A stretch of 6,419 nt of DNA from an uncultured Ruminococcus sp. (GCA_937880065.1 CALFMA010000504.1:1-6419); one strand, 5' to 3'; counted from the stretch's first letter, positions 1 to 5,236 are shown. Made by a program: numbers and translations. Notes: generated by a model not told the origin, from the letters alone.

Positions 1-361
1 CTAAAACAAAATGAAGACCTATGAGTACCGCGTCAACAAGCAGTGTAGTGATAACTGCCTGAAATATGCCGATAATAGTTGCCTGCTTACCTGTTTTTTT
101 CAGCTGTGACAATCGGAATTCATCACCTATTGCAAAGGCGATAAAGCCAAGGGCAACGTCGTTTATAATGCTCATTGATTCCACTTCGGCAGTTGAGGTG
201 AAGCCTACACCTTTTATGCCTAAAAGACCTAAGCAATAAGGACCGATAAGTATACCTGCAACAAGATAGCCGGTAACTGCAGGGAGCTTGAGCGGTTTAA
301 CAACTCGTGACATAAAAAGACCTGCGCTCAGTGCCACGGATATTGCTAAAAGTGTTTCCAT
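1..361 (-). CDS. CPA2/KefB-type cation:proton antiporter, N-terminal part (runs off left edge)
   Basis: Reading the minus strand from the ATG at 361-359 gives 120 codons without a stop up to the window edge. The product is very hydrophobic with closely spaced membrane spans. It carries GYLVAGILIGP at residues 31-41 and an IGDEF motif at about 78-82 followed by a basic stretch (LSQLKKTGK). Both are hallmarks of the first half of CPA2-family Na+/K+:H+ antiporters (KefB/KefC/GerN-like), inner-membrane proteins that exchange monovalent cations for protons. The family has a membrane domain of roughly 380 residues, so about one third of it is visible. Any C-terminal TrkA-N/RCK domain would lie outside. 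The start is supported by AGAAGG nine bases upstream (371-376) and by a consensus promoter at 400-428. Ion specificity cannot be told from this part. Confidence 0.85.
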   Translation of the reverse strand, partial: METLLAISVALSAGLFMSRVVKPLKLPAVTGYLVAGILIGPYCLGLLGIKGVGFTSTAEVESMSIINDVALGFIAFAIGDEFRLSQLKKTGKQATIIGIFQAVITTLLVDAVLIGLHFVL

Positions 362-399
362 AAATAAGACCTTCTTCTATTAAGAGATTTAACCGCTAT

Positions 400-428
400 A
401 TTATAGTTTCAGCACCCCTAAAAGTCAA
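400..428 (-). promoter_or_regulatory. Sigma-70/SigA-type promoter of the antiporter gene
   Basis: On the minus strand TTGACT (428-423) is followed after exactly 17 bases by TATAAT (405-400). The -10 is a perfect match and the -35 matches five of six. Transcription would start near 393, leaving an untranslated leader of about 30 bases before the antiporter ATG at 361. The AGAAGG ribosome site lies inside that leader. Confidence 0.8.
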
Positions 429-510
429 TTATAACTTTCAACAATTATGTCGACTTTTTTAACGGTTTTTTCTTAATCTTACACAATGAGCAGTATTCAC
501 AGGCTGGTTT

Positions 511-591
511 GCGGCGGCTCCACAAAACCGCAAGCGGTTTTTGGAGCGACTACGTCGCTTGCCGGACGCAGTCGGGCAGTGGAGCCGCCGC
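511..591. repeat. 81-base cloverleaf-like nested inverted repeat (REP-like or structured RNA candidate)
   Basis: Outer arms of 13 bp pair perfectly: GCGGCGGCTCCAC (511-523) and its complement (579-591). Between them sit three back-to-back hairpins. The first pairs AAAACCGC (524-531) with GCGGTTTT (534-541). The second pairs AGCGAC (545-550) with GTCGCT (554-559) around TAC. The third pairs TGCC (560-563) with GGCA (575-578), then a G-G mismatch, then GAC (565-567) with GTC (571-573) around GCA. Nearly every base is paired. It is not a tRNA: there is no T-loop, anticodon arm or CCA-type end. There is no T-run on either side, so it is not a standard terminator. It is much more GC-rich than its surroundings and lies 22 bases past the stop of the minus-strand catalase gene, a typical site for REP/BIME-like intergenic repeats. 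Confidence 0.75.
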
Positions 592-613
592 CACTTCCCG
601 TTTCATCAGAACC

Positions 614-1042
614 TTATTTCATACAGCTTTTATCAATTGCTGGATTGAAGGCATAGAAGTTCTTTTTGTTAAGTTTATCGGTTGCAATTCTGAGTCCCTC
701 ACCGAATCTCTGATAGTGCACAACCTCTCTCGCACGAAGGAACTTGATAACATCTTTTACATCAGGATCATCAACTAGACGAAGGATATTATCGTAGGTT
801 GTACGGGCTTTCTGCTCGGCTGCCATATCCTCGTGCAGGTCAGTTATCACGTCGCCCTTTGACTGCAGGTATGCCGCCGTAAAAGGTACACCTGCCGCAG
901 AAGCAGGATAAACACCCGTTGTGTGGTCAACAAAATAAGCATCGAAGCCCTGCTTCTTGATCTCATCACAGGAAAGGTTTCTCGTCAGCTGATAGACAAG
1001 TGTGCCTATCATTTCTAAGTGTCCTAATTCTTCCACGCCTAT
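614..1042 (-). pseudogene. cotJC: CotJC-like manganese catalase, 5'-truncated (N-terminus missing)
   Basis: The product matches the C-terminal two thirds of spore-coat/non-haem manganese catalases of the CotJC family, dimanganese proteins that disproportionate hydrogen peroxide. Visible metal-ligand motifs, numbered from the GTG at 1036, are EELGH (residues 2-6), AAEQKAR (72-78, Glu74) and REVVH (103-107, His107). The family-typical phrases FDAYFVDHTTGVYP and KNFYAFNP are present, and the protein ends naturally at the TAA at 616-614. Full members have roughly 60 more residues at the N-terminus, including the first Glu ligand of the dimanganese site. Family-like sequence extends upstream only to the Ile codon at 1042-1040, and an in-frame TAA follows at 1057-1055. 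No continuation is found in another frame up to the terminator at 1103. The GTG at 1036 only defines the longest open frame and is not a credible start, because it lies inside a conserved metal-binding helix. The gene is broken here, either truly or by misassembly. Confidence 0.8.
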
Positions 1043-1057
1043 CGAAGAATAAAATTA
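1043..1057. other. Breakpoint truncating the manganese catalase gene
   Basis: Catalase homology stops at about 1042 and an in-frame stop appears at 1057-1055. The sequence to the right (1058-1102) codes for nothing recognisable and leads straight into the terminator of the next operon. No transposase, terminal repeat or target duplication is visible. This is either a deletion or rearrangement in one Firmicute genome or a second assembly join. The sequence does not settle which. Confidence 0.55.
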
Positions 1058-1102
1058 GTTATCTTAAATCAGGTTTACGCATAATACTTGACAAACACCA
1101 AA

Positions 1103-1132
1103 GTAAAAATCACCCCGGAATCCGAGGTGATT
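1103..1132 (-). terminator. Rho-independent terminator of the ABC/lipoprotein operon
   Basis: AATCACC (1108-1114) pairs with GGTGATT (1126-1132). After one C/A mismatch, CGG (1116-1118) pairs with CCG (1122-1124) around a three-base loop. Read on the minus strand the hairpin runs into TTTTT (1109-1105), the expected U-tract. It lies about 90 bases past the stop of the lipoprotein gene, which is the last gene of the operon. Confidence 0.8.
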
Positions 1133-1220
1133 AATTATTTTAACAAGTTTTTGCTTTTTAGTAGCATACATAATTTAATTGCCATTTAAGCCATTACTAA
1201 ATCCACATATTGAACTCTCA

Positions 1221-2141
1221 TCAAAGCTCCCATTCAGCGAGCCATTCTGCAAATTCAGTATAAACAGCTTCCATTTCAGCTTCATAAGTGGCATTGTCAT
1301 TCATAATATACTGACTTCTGCCGTCACCGAATACATCTGCATATTCAGTCGTTGTGGTGTATTCATTATTTTGAAGAGCCGTAAGAGCTTTTTCTGCAAG
1401 AGTCTGAGCCTTGGTGATATTTTCAATAAGATCATTAAACTCTGTAGCATTTACCTCTTTAATAGTAGCGATCATATTCTCAAAATATCCGTCGGCATAG
1501 CCGTAGTTGTACTGTGCCCCCTCTGTTTCTATAAAATGAAGAGCATCTGTAGGATAGAGATAATCTTTACCGCCTTCAAATTCTGCTGTATAAGTCGGCC
1601 AGAAGCAAAGAAAGTTCACATACTCATACATATTGTAAACATCGGAAATTACATCTGTTGAGGCAAGCTGTTGCCAGAGCTGAAGCTTTTCTCCCATCTC
1701 GCTTGTATCAACCTCAGTATAGGTTGCATCTTTAATACGATAAGCATATTCGTAGCCGTATTCGTCGGTGTAGTCGCCAAACTCAAGGGTACCAACAACC
1801 TTGATAGCCCTGTCAGTAAACTCAAAGCTGTCACCGTCTTTAGCATAAACTGCCATTGTATTTGAAAGCTGAGTTGTGTTAGGCACACAGAAAGGACAAC
1901 TCTGATAGGGCAGATTCATAAGGTACATAAAATTGCCAGTAATCGGTGAAAGAGTTGACATATATCCGATGATGTTTACTTCCTGACCATCAAGCTTCTG
2001 CATAGCTTCAACACTGTTTGCCTGAGAAAAGCTGAGGGTGTTGTTTATGATTTCACCGCCACCGCTGTTGCTGTTACCGCAAGCTGTGAAAACGCCGAGA
2101 ATGAGCATTAAAGAGAGAAAAATAGTTAAAAGCTTTTTCAT
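1221..2141 (-). CDS. Lipoprotein with CPFC motif, partner of the ABC permease (DUF3299-like region suspected)
   Basis: This 306-residue protein starts with a lipoprotein signal: KK, a hydrophobic core, then FTAC with the lipid-acceptor Cys at 21. A Ser/Gly-rich linker follows, so the mature protein sits on the outer face of the membrane. Residues about 50-140 begin LDGQEVNIIGYM and contain a CxxC motif, CPFC, at 82-85. That layout resembles the small metal- or redox-linked domain of DUF3299-type lipoproteins encoded beside LolCDE/MacB-like transporters; this family link is from memory. Residues about 150-306 are acidic, rich in Tyr, Trp and Glu, and match nothing I recognise. The ATG overlaps the permease stop as ATGA (2141-2138), so translation is probably coupled. 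AAGGA stands upstream. A terminator follows about 90 bases after the stop. It could bind a metal ion or a thiol-linked substrate handed over by the transporter; no function is proven. Confidence 0.85.
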   Translation of the reverse strand: MKKLLTIFLSLMLILGVFTACGNSNSGGGEIINNTLSFSQANSVEAMQKLDGQEVNIIGYMSTLSPITGNFMYLMNLPYQSCPFCVPNTTQLSNTMAVYAKDGDSFEFTDRAIKVVGTLEFGDYTDEYGYEYAYRIKDATYTEVDTSEMGEKLQLWQQLASTDVISDVYNMYEYVNFLCFWPTYTAEFEGGKDYLYPTDALHFIETEGAQYNYGYADGYFENMIATIKEVNATEFNDLIENITKAQTLAEKALTALQNNEYTTTTEYADVFGDGRSQYIMNDNATYEAEMEAVYTEFAEWLAEWEL

Positions 2142-3394
2142 TCGTTTATACCGTCCTTTTTTGACATGTTAACTGTACATACCACAGTGGGAAGTACGCT
2201 GATTACAAATACAACTGCCATAATTAGGATTTCAAGAGGATAGATTTTTGCTGTATCAAGAACTATGCCCATTGAGGCTACATAACCGCCCATCAGCATC
2301 AGACACAGCCTTGAGCAGATAAAGGCAAGTATTGTCGAGATAAAACCGATAATGCCGTTTTGTATTATGTAAACGAAGTTAATTTTTTTCATTCCGATAC
2401 CAATAAGTCTCATAAGAGCAATCTCTTTCTTTGAATCGTACATATTAAGAAGAGTGATTACCGAAATTATAAAGATGTTCATTATCAGAATGATAATACA
2501 GAGAATATATACAATCTGTGTGCTCATATCAACATTTTCAAGAACTTCACGCAAAACCTCTGATGGGTTAATAACAAGCAGTTTTGAGTTTTCCCCGTAC
2601 TCTGCCGAAATCTGACTGTAGGCGTTGAAGCTCTTACTCTTTACAAGAATTGCACATACCTCTCCGTGCTCTTCGTGAGTATCTGCTGATTCCTGGTGAC
2701 TGTGAGCATCTTCACTTGTATGAGTATGCTCCTGCGATTCTTCCTCTTCGTGAGTTTCTGTATGCTCGGCTTCTTCACTTTCTTCTTCACTGTGGTCGTG
2801 AGTTGCCCATACAGTTTCGCAAGGGGTGAAAATCACATTATCATAGGCAGTTTTTGTAGCAGCAAGTATACCAACAACTGTGAGAGGATTGCCTTCGTGA
2901 GCATGACCGCCTTCAGTAAGTCCGTGGGATGTGACAAGAGTTGAACCCAGTGAAAGTCCGTATTTTTCAGCCACAGCTGAACCTATAACACATTGGAATT
3001 TATCCGAATACATCTCACCCTCGTCAATCTCCTTACCCTCAAGGAAATCGGCAGTGGTACCAACAATTTTTGCACCGTTATATGAGTCGCCCATAGTGAA
3101 AGGTACAACCTTATTGACTCTTGTATCTTTCTGAAGCTGCTCCACATATTCATAAGATATTGTACCAAGAGGCTTATCTGTAAAGAACATGGTGTTCATT
3201 GCAAGCTGAGTTGATGAGCCCGATGGGCCGATAATCATATCGTAATAAGCAGCTGTTGTTTTAAATCCGCTGTCAACCTGCTCTGAAATATTATATGCGA
3301 GTATACCTACACAGGCTGAAATGACGATTGAAATTACAATGAGTATAATCTTGGCTTTTTTGATAGCCATATTTTTAAACGCAAACTTAAACAT
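2138..3394 (-). CDS. FtsX/MacB-family ABC transporter permease with His-rich extracytoplasmic loop
   Basis: This 418-residue membrane protein has the classic FtsX/MacB layout. One span lies at about 13-34, a large extracytoplasmic domain follows to about 290, and three spans lie at about 293-315, 340-368 and 386-408. After the second span comes DSKKEIALMRLIGI, the cytoplasmic coupling motif of this family. The extracytoplasmic domain carries an unusual acidic, His-rich stretch at residues 199-243 with ten histidines amid Glu, Asp, Ser and Thr, plus HAH at 164-166. Such tracts bind Zn2+, Ni2+ or Cu2+ in many transporters. LTVVGILAATKTAYDNVIF just before the tract resembles LolCE-like permeases in zinc-linked operons (from memory). 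The start is firm: GGAGG lies eight bases upstream (3407-3403), and the ATG overlaps the ATPase stop by eight bases. It likely pairs with that ATPase to drive mechanotransmission-type export or substrate handling with the lipoprotein. Confidence 0.92.
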   Translation of the reverse strand: MFKFAFKNMAIKKAKIILIVISIVISACVGILAYNISEQVDSGFKTTAAYYDMIIGPSGSSTQLAMNTMFFTDKPLGTISYEYVEQLQKDTRVNKVVPFTMGDSYNGAKIVGTTADFLEGKEIDEGEMYSDKFQCVIGSAVAEKYGLSLGSTLVTSHGLTEGGHAHEGNPLTVVGILAATKTAYDNVIFTPCETVWATHDHSEEESEEAEHTETHEEEESQEHTHTSEDAHSHQESADTHEEHGEVCAILVKSKSFNAYSQISAEYGENSKLLVINPSEVLREVLENVDMSTQIVYILCIIILIMNIFIISVITLLNMYDSKKEIALMRLIGIGMKKINFVYIIQNGIIGFISTILAFICSRLCLMLMGGYVASMGIVLDTAKIYPLEILIMAVVFVISVLPTVVCTVNMSKKDGINE

Positions 3395-3764
3395 CTCTTC
3401 TGCCTCCTGTTACCTGATTCATATCAATGATATGGTCGAAGTATTTACCGAGTCTTTCATCGTGAGTGACGGCAATAAGAGTTTTACCTTTGGAGACTTC
3501 TATAAGTTGTTTTATTACTGCTTCACCGATAGCAAAATTGAGATTGCCCGTCGGCTCGTCCGCAAGAATAATATCAGGCTTTTTGACAATGGCTCTCGCT
3601 ATTGCCACTCTCTGCTTTTCACCACCGGATAGATGCTTGACCTTCTTATTCTTTTTCTCAAGTATACCAAGTGAGTTGAGAACCTTATCGGCATCTGATA
3701 TGTCGACCTTTTCAAGTCGCAGAATTGCAATGTTATCCATAACTGTCATTTCCGGAATAAGCTT
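3387..3764 (-). CDS. ABC transporter ATP-binding protein (MacB/LolD type), C-terminal half only
   Basis: From about the codons for LIPEMTVMDNI to the stop at 3389-3387 the frame encodes the second half of a MacB/LolD-type nucleotide-binding domain. Visible are the signature LSGGEKQRVAIARA, the Walker B motif IILADEPTGNL with its catalytic Glu, and the switch His in VTHDE. The Walker A P-loop and the Q-loop Gln should lie about 50-100 residues earlier, but there the frame turns into an outer membrane barrel protein. The fragment alone cannot bind ATP. The D-loop reads GNLN where the family normally has GNLD. The C-terminus overlaps the permease start by eight bases, so the ATPase, permease and lipoprotein form one operon. 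The missing N-terminal half presumably exists in the source genome; its loss is best explained by a chimeric join at 3744-3766. Confidence 0.9.
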   Translation of the reverse strand, partial: KLIPEMTVMDNIAILRLEKVDISDADKVLNSLGILEKKNKKVKHLSGGEKQRVAIARAIVKKPDIILADEPTGNLNFAIGEAVIKQLIEVSKGKTLIAVTHDERLGKYFDHIIDMNQVTGGRRDV

Positions 3765-3766
3765 GA
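3744..3766. other. Chimeric junction between Firmicute and Bacteroidales sequence
   Basis: Codons to the right (higher coordinates) encode a PorT-like Bacteroidales barrel protein ending YLPFFKLIPE. Codons to the left encode the ABC ATPase segment that family members write as (F/N)LIPEMTV. The shared words L-I-P-E provide microhomology of about 15-18 bases. A HindIII-type AAGCTT site lies inside the overlap at 3759-3764. Signal peptide and barrel on one side and a cytoplasmic ATPase half on the other cannot make a working protein. Promoter and ribosome-site style also changes across this point. The breakpoint cannot be placed more exactly because both sides agree within the overlap. Confidence 0.85.
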
Positions 3767-4313
3767 AGAAAGGCAGATAAAAGTCGCACCCCATTCCGAC
3801 TTCCACCATAAAGTCGAATTTCTTGAACAACAGCTGTTTCTGTTTCTTGACCGTAAGGTTGACCATGGGGCTGACACCAGCCGTGATATAAGGGCGATAG
3901 TTGTTGAAACGCTCCGCCGCGAACTTCACATGAACGGGCAACGATATATATGTAGTCTTCATGGACTGGCGCGACAGCTCGCCGCTGTTCTGCTCGCGGA
4001 ACTGCACCGTATTCTGCCCGAAATGCATTGTCGGCATCACACGCAAGGCAAAATGCTCGCTCAGACGCAGGTCGGCAAGCACACCCACACTGAATCCGGG
4101 GGTATATTCCGCCACATCGGCATACCACGACTCGCCGTTCTCCGTAACGAAGCCGTTGTTCACAAACTCCATATCCTGCAGATGGGCACCCACAAAAAAG
4201 CCATAGTGCAGACGCCTGTAATCGATATACGGCTTGTTCTGCACCTTGCGCTCCTGTGCCACCGCACACAACGGCAACAACATAAGGAATATGTAACAGA
4301 GACTCTTTTTCAT
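3747..4313 (-). CDS. porT: PorT-like outer membrane beta-barrel protein, N-terminal part (3' end lost at junction)
   Basis: The start is set at the ATG 4313-4311 because MKKSLCYIFLMLLPLCAVAQ is a complete signal peptide with cleavage after AVAQ. The ATG at 4343 lies about at the predicted transcription start and adds ten residues with no family likeness. After cleavage come KPYIDYRRLHYGFFVGAHLQ, alternating amphipathic beta strands (GFSVGVLADLRL, FALRVMPTMHFG, TTYISLPVHVKFA, YITAGVSPMVNL) and GMGCDFYLPFFKLIPE. This pattern fits PorT/SprT, an outer membrane barrel linked to the type IX secretion system of Bacteroidetes. The symbol is given by resemblance and not by search. About 184 residues belong to this protein; roughly 40-50 C-terminal residues, the last strands, are missing because the frame switches into an ABC ATPase. 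The gene diverges from the ferredoxin gene. Confidence 0.8.
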
Positions 4314-4347
4314 CAAGATATATAACGCGGGAATCCCATTCATATTG

Positions 4348-4378
4348 CAAATATCCTAAAAAAAATAAGCAGAGCCAA
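4348..4378 (-). promoter_or_regulatory. Bacteroidetes-type promoter of the porT-like gene
   Basis: On the minus strand TTGG (4378-4375) is followed after 19 bases by GATATTTG (4355-4348), seven of eight matches to TAnnTTTG, the -7 box of the Bacteroidetes primary sigma factor. Transcription would begin close to 4343. This puts the upstream ATG at the very 5' end and favours the ATG at 4313 as the real start. Confidence 0.6.
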
Positions 4379-4437
4379 GCAATTGTAAAATAATGTTAAA
4401 AAGACTGAATAACGAACAGCGTATATACAAAAAGCAC

Positions 4438-4445
4438 TATCTTCG
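4438..4445 (+). promoter_or_regulatory. Bacteroidetes-type -7 box of the ferredoxin gene
   Basis: TATCTTCG (4438-4445) matches TAnnTTTG at all but one fixed position. No good -33 TTG is found 19-21 bases upstream. Transcription would start near 4450, on or just after the ATG at 4449, so translation more likely begins at the ATG at 4479. Confidence 0.5.
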
Positions 4446-4478
4446 CCAATGGATAATACAAACTTAAATTTTAGAACT

Positions 4479-4646
4479 ATGGCTTACGTAATTTCAGATG
4501 ACTGCGTTGCTTGCGGTACATGTATCGACGAGTGTCCTCAGGGTGCAATTTCTGAGGGTGAGAAGTATTCAATCAACCCAGAGCTCTGCATTGACTGCGG
4601 TTCTTGTGCAAGTGTTTGTCCTTCAGAGGCTATCCACGAGGGTTAA
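4479..4646 (+). CDS. 2x[4Fe-4S] bacterial-type ferredoxin
   Basis: The product is a 55-residue protein beginning MAYVISDDC. It has two complete cluster motifs: C9-x2-C12-x2-C15-x3-C19-P and C37-x2-C40-x2-C43-x3-C47-P. Length and motif spacing match clostridial-type ferredoxins, low-potential cytoplasmic electron carriers that in anaerobes link pyruvate or 2-oxoacid oxidoreductases to hydrogenases, Rnf or other acceptors. An in-frame ATG at 4449 would add ten residues (MDNTNLNFRT), but these are not ferredoxin-like and that codon lies at the predicted transcript start, so 4479 is chosen. There is no clear Shine-Dalgarno site, as is usual in Bacteroidetes. The gene stands alone between its promoter and a strong terminator, and is divergent from the porT-like gene. 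Confidence 0.95.
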   Translation: MAYVISDDCVACGTCIDECPQGAISEGEKYSINPELCIDCGSCASVCPSEAIHEG

Positions 4647-4670
4647 TAAACAGTCAAAGACAAGCATTAG

Positions 4671-4705
4671 AAAAAGGGGAGCACTCACAAGTGGCCCCTT
4701 TTTTT
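4671..4705 (+). terminator. Rho-independent terminator after the ferredoxin gene
   Basis: AAAAAGGGG (4671-4679) pairs with CCCCTTTTT (4695-4703). An inner CACT (4682-4685) pairs with AGTG (4690-4693) around CACA. Seven T's (4699-4705) complete it. It starts 24 bases past the ferredoxin stop, giving a monocistronic transcript. Confidence 0.9.
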
Positions 4706-4722
4706 GCAAACAGCATAAGACC

Positions 4723-4815
4723 ATGAACAAGACAGTAGGAGCAATCATAAAACATGCAATTATCATTGCAGTTGCAGTTGCATGTTATTTTATCTATACC
4801 GAACTGATAGTATAA
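4723..4815 (+). CDS. Putative 30-residue single-span membrane peptide
   Basis: ATG at 4723 to TAA at 4813-4815 encodes MNKTVGAIIK, a hydrophobic run of about 16 residues (HAIIIAVAVACYFIY) and a short tail TELIV. The basic N-terminus followed by one membrane span is what a small inner-membrane peptide looks like. It begins 17 bases after the ferredoxin terminator's T-run. There is no Shine-Dalgarno site and no convincing TAnnTTTG box of its own, so expression would need read-through or a weak promoter. I recognise no family. It may be a real but unannotated small protein or a chance frame in AT-rich spacer DNA. Confidence 0.4.
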   Translation: MNKTVGAIIKHAIIIAVAVACYFIYTELIV

Positions 4816-4838
4816 ACATCGTAAACCAGCCCCCCCGG

Positions 4839-5158
4839 GAGTGACCCATAAATACCAAAACTTACCCCTGTTAACAGGGGTAAGTTGTCTAAAAATGTGC
4901 GCCATTGAGTCAGTATCGGGTCACCGCAAACTCGAGGGGGAGCCCAGTTTTCTCAAAGACAGCTCTTGCAGGAGCAATACGTCGCCGAAGGCGAAATCCG
5001 GCAGCGTTGAATTCCACAGCTTAAGCCTGTTTTATTTTTGGGAAAAGCGTGAGGCCTGTTTGACCGCTAGTTACACGGTTGCCTGCAAACGGGTAACTGA
5101 GAGAGTCCCGCAGCGCCACTGTCAATTCTCGCGAAGTAAAAATACTTTTGGGTCACCC
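4839..5158. repeat. 320-bp intergenic element with imperfect terminal inverted repeats (MITE-like or dispersed repeat)
   Basis: The left end (4839-4863, GAGTGACCCATAAATACC...) and the reverse complement of the right end (5134-5158, GGGTGACCCAAAAGTATT...) match at 17 of 25 positions, including GTGACCCA and ACTT. A third GGGTCACC lies at 4918-4925. Inside are a perfect 28-bp palindrome (4859-4886), a TCGCC-GAA-GGCGA hairpin near 4992-5004 and a GCTC...GAGC hairpin near 4962-4975. No transposase is encoded and no target duplication is obvious. The plus frame from the GTG at 4841 stays open to 5224, but the product has no recognisable domain, and codon content and charge pattern look random. I have the impression that similar sequence recurs in Prevotella-type genomes and is annotated as spurious hypothetical proteins; this is memory, not a search. 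A structured noncoding RNA is an alternative. Confidence 0.45.
4859..4886. repeat. Perfect 28-bp palindrome
   Basis: Fourteen bases, AACTTACCCCTGTT, are followed directly by their exact reverse complement, centred between 4872 and 4873. As RNA it would form a 12-bp stem with a TTAA loop. No T-run follows (GTCTAAAA), so it is a poor terminator. It could be a dyad operator, a processing site or the core of the surrounding repeat element. Confidence 0.85.
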
Positions 5159-5175
5159 TCTTTTTGTTACATACT

Positions 5176-5207
5176 ATTGACAACAGGATTCCATAGAATT
5201 ATATTTG
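5176..5207 (+). promoter_or_regulatory. Bacteroidetes-type promoter of the lipoprotein gene
   Basis: ATTG (5176-5179) and, after 20 bases, a perfect TAnnTTTG box, TATATTTG (5200-5207), lie just upstream of the lipoprotein ATG at 5237. The box sits about 30 bases before the start codon, so the leader is roughly 25 bases. Confidence 0.7.
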
Positions 5208-5236
5208 CAATTAATAATTTCTAATGCATATATGCA

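Noticed and set aside
511..591. tRNA or rho-independent terminator
   Set aside because: The fold has four stems, but there are no conserved tRNA bases or anticodon arm, and no T-run follows on either strand.
509..778. Plus-strand frame of 89 codons
   Set aside because: It reads through the cloverleaf repeat and antisense to the catalase gene and has no protein-like features.
1179..1661. Plus-strand frame of 160 codons rich in Ile, Phe and Cys
   Set aside because: It lies antisense to the lipoprotein gene, which has a signal peptide, an operon position and coupled translation.
3387..4343. A single 318-residue barrel-ATPase fusion protein
   Set aside because: It joins a secreted outer membrane barrel lacking its last strands to a cytoplasmic ATPase half lacking its P-loop. 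The two halves belong to different phyla, so it is treated as two gene fragments at a chimeric join.
3733..4350. Minus-strand frame of 205 codons over the porT-like gene
   Set aside because: Out-of-frame shadow with Arg/Cys/Gly-rich composition; the porT-like frame has the signal peptide and the barrel pattern.
4449..4478. Extended N-terminus of the ferredoxin from the ATG at 4449
   Set aside because: The extra ten residues are unlike ferredoxins, and the codon coincides with the predicted transcription start.
4841..5224. A plus-strand frame of 127 codons starting GTG (MTHKYQN...)
   Set aside because: No domain, signal or composition typical of a protein is seen. It begins inside a terminal inverted repeat and runs through a perfect palindrome and across the promoter of the next gene. 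More likely a non-coding repeat.
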